From: Streptomyces pseudovenezuelae
Lineage (GTDB): Bacteria > Actinomycetota > Actinomycetes > Streptomycetales > Streptomycetaceae
NCBI RefSeq assembly: GCF_001513955.1
Contig: NZ_KQ948148.1
Span: 345,943 to 409,942 of the forward strand
Length of the DNA: 64,000 nucleotides
Reading direction: 5' to 3'
A program made the translations under genes and the position numbers. The notes below the pieces were generated by a model. The model ran no database searches, was not told the origin of the DNA, and saw only the letters and a program-made list of their open reading frames with translations. Positions 63,006-64,000 of this stretch are shown here, in pieces. Each line of letters begins with the position of its first letter. Position 1 is the stretch's first letter.

Positions 63006-63380
63006 CTACCGGTCGAAGTAGCTGAGATCCCCCACGGTCCATGCGCTGACGTCCTTGATCGCGACCCGGTACATGCCTCCCGTCTCCGGGATGCCGAGGC
63101 TGCCCTGCAGGATCCGGGCGAGATGGAAGTGCAGATGCGTGGGCGTCTCGTCGCTCGCGGGCCGGCCCCCTCGCGGGTCACGGGCGAAGACGTCGGAGAA
63201 CGGGCCGAGGCGGTCCGAGTCCTTCAGTACCTCCGCCACCCGCTCCCGCCACACGGCCTCAGGAGCCAGTCGGCCGGTGATGACGGCCCCGCCGACGACC
63301 ACGGTCAACGACATCTGATTGCTTCGCTCGGACTCCACCGCGGCGGAGAGCGCGACGAGCAGCTCGTCAGGGTTCGACAT
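63006..63380 (-). CDS. GvpU-like small protein, tentative
   Basis: The 124-residue product reads TVVVGGAVITGRLAPEAVWR, then THLHFHLARILQGS and YRVAIKDVSAWTVGDLSYFD. The pattern of a short beta domain with a terminal DVSAWTVG-type segment recalls gas-vesicle accessory protein GvpU, but no other gvp gene is in the window. Treat the function as unknown. AGGA lies upstream of the ATG. Confidence 0.6.
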   Translation of the reverse strand: MSNPDELLVALSAAVESERSNQMSLTVVVGGAVITGRLAPEAVWRERVAEVLKDSDRLGPFSDVFARDPRGGRPASDETPTHLHFHLARILQGSLGIPETGGMYRVAIKDVSAWTVGDLSYFDR

Positions 63381-63505
63381 GGAAGCAGATCCTATGCAGT
63401 CCCGGAACCGGCCCGCGGCCCGGGCGGCGGTTTCGCGGCAGAACGGGGGCTCCTCCCGAAGCGCCGCACAGGGGTCAGAGTTTCTCCTCTGCCATGGGAG
63501 TGAAA

Positions 63506-63525
63506 TCTACTCTTGCCAGAGTAGA
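63506..63525. promoter_or_regulatory. 8-bp inverted repeat in the final intergenic region
   Basis: TCTACTCT-TGCC-AGAGTAGA is a perfect inverted repeat, 126 bp upstream of the GvpU-like start. It is A+T-richer than its surroundings and could be an operator. The interval 63381-63948 has no gene I can support. Confidence 0.4.
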
Positions 63526-63891
63526 CATCCTCTCCCGATCTGGTTACGCTTCATGACGTAGACACGGTCGAACGAGACCCGGCAGACACGAACTGTCGGG
63601 AGTTGCAGACGAAGTTCGCAGGTCAGTGCGGCTCTCGAGCCTCGAAGCCAAGGTGTTCCCAGGACGGTGACGAGACTGGGCGCCGCACTGGGCGGCTCGT
63701 ACGTCAAGGAGCTGCCGCACAGCAGTACCGCCCGGCCGACGCCCCCCGGCCGGGTACCGCAAGACCCGGAATGGATGGTGGTCCCCGGTCAAGCAGTTGC
63801 GATCCCCCCGCACCCCGCTCTGCCGGGCCGGGTAGCGGAAACAGAAGGTCGGCACCGCAGTCAGGGCCGACAGAAGTGTTCGCTTTCCCTC

Positions 63892-63923
63892 GGGGCCCCG
63901 ACGCCGCACGGTGTCGGGGCCCC
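63892..63923. terminator. GC-rich hairpin before the last gene
   Basis: GGGGCCCCGACGCC (63892-63905) pairs with GGTGTCGGGGCCCC (63910-63923) with one G-T pair and a 4-nt loop. It lies 25 bp before the final start codon. No upstream gene on either strand obviously needs it. Confidence 0.6.
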
Positions 63924-63948
63924 TCGACGCGTTGCACCACGAGGTGAC

Positions 63949-64000
63949 ATGACCCCGGACAAACCTCTGCGCGATCGCCTGGAGGACGACGACTACCCGG
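63949..64000 (+). CDS. Start of a probable MerR-type regulator (partial)
   Basis: ATG 63949 follows GAGGTG and opens a frame MTPDKPLRDRLEDDDYP that runs off the right edge. An acidic LEDDDYP just before the helix-turn-helix is typical of a group of Streptomyces MerR regulators, so I suggest that family from memory of the N-terminal pattern only. The 17 residues visible cannot prove it. Confidence 0.45.
   Translation, partial: MTPDKPLRDRLEDDDYP

Noticed and set aside
63507..63707. 66-aa minus-strand ORF in the last intergenic region
   Set aside because: No ribosome site, no recognisable pattern, and it begins inside GC-skewed sequence with other equally long open frames.

Overview
The window is very GC-rich, uses GTG, TTG and ATG starts, has many 4-bp ATGA/GTGA overlaps between genes, and encodes an HspR-controlled dnaK-grpE-dnaJ-hspR operon, a DUF397/Scr1-type regulator pair, a WXG100-type operon and several RICIN, FN3 and LDTR-repeat secreted proteins. 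This points to a Streptomyces chromosome or a very close relative. No ribosomal RNA, replication origin, intact insertion sequence or CRISPR array was seen. Gene calls rest on reading the translations by eye; no database search was run.

Left part (1-15.8 kb), accessory and defence-like: a type I restriction-modification operon in the order hsdM-hsdS-hsdR, with hsdS visibly richer in A+T than its neighbours; a ribbon-helix-helix antitoxin/PIN toxin pair behind a perfect 20-bp palindrome; a convergent DUF433 regulator; a winged-helix protein; an Scr1/DUF397 pair divergent from an RsbW-like ATPase; and a three-gene operon of zinc-hook SMC/Rad50-like ATPase, a small helical protein and a TIGR04141/DUF6119-family protein. 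That operon is the best candidate here for an undescribed defence system. A possible broken gene end follows.

Middle (16-29 kb): YbjN protein, membrane protein, clpB with a HAIR operator, an F420/flavin-type oxidase, then a small secreted peptide coupled to a Rieske-like protein that has lost its cluster ligands. These two genes diverge from a cluster of four paralogous LuxR-type regulators that also contains the decayed 3' end of a further copy. A circularly permuted ATP-grasp/alpha-E/transglutaminase operon follows.

Core stress block (29-45 kb): sugar-binding lipoprotein, secreted PA14/FN3 protein, hspR-dnaJ-grpE-dnaK with HAIR sites, a WecA/MraY-like membrane protein with altered catalytic motifs, a CCG-domain Fe-S oxidoreductase, a Lnu-type nucleotidyltransferase, an FG-GAP lipoprotein, a Yip1 membrane protein, Nudix, phosphoribosyltransferase and dcd, a 52-residue zinc-ribbon-like protein, and tRNA-Gly(CCC).

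Right part (46-64 kb): a RICIN-linked putative glycoside hydrolase, a SigE-type sigma factor with a membrane-anchored partner, a 1-kb stretch of gene debris including an ABC-transporter ATPase fragment, a TetR/FAD-monooxygenase pair with three palindromic operators, a secreted beta-helix/PKD/LDTR protein, a saccharopine-dehydrogenase-like enzyme divergent from a GlxA-type activator, a four-gene WXG100/T7SS-like operon, an antigen-85-like esterase, a GvpU-like small protein and the first codons of a probable MerR regulator. Perfect GC-rich hairpins mark many gene ends.
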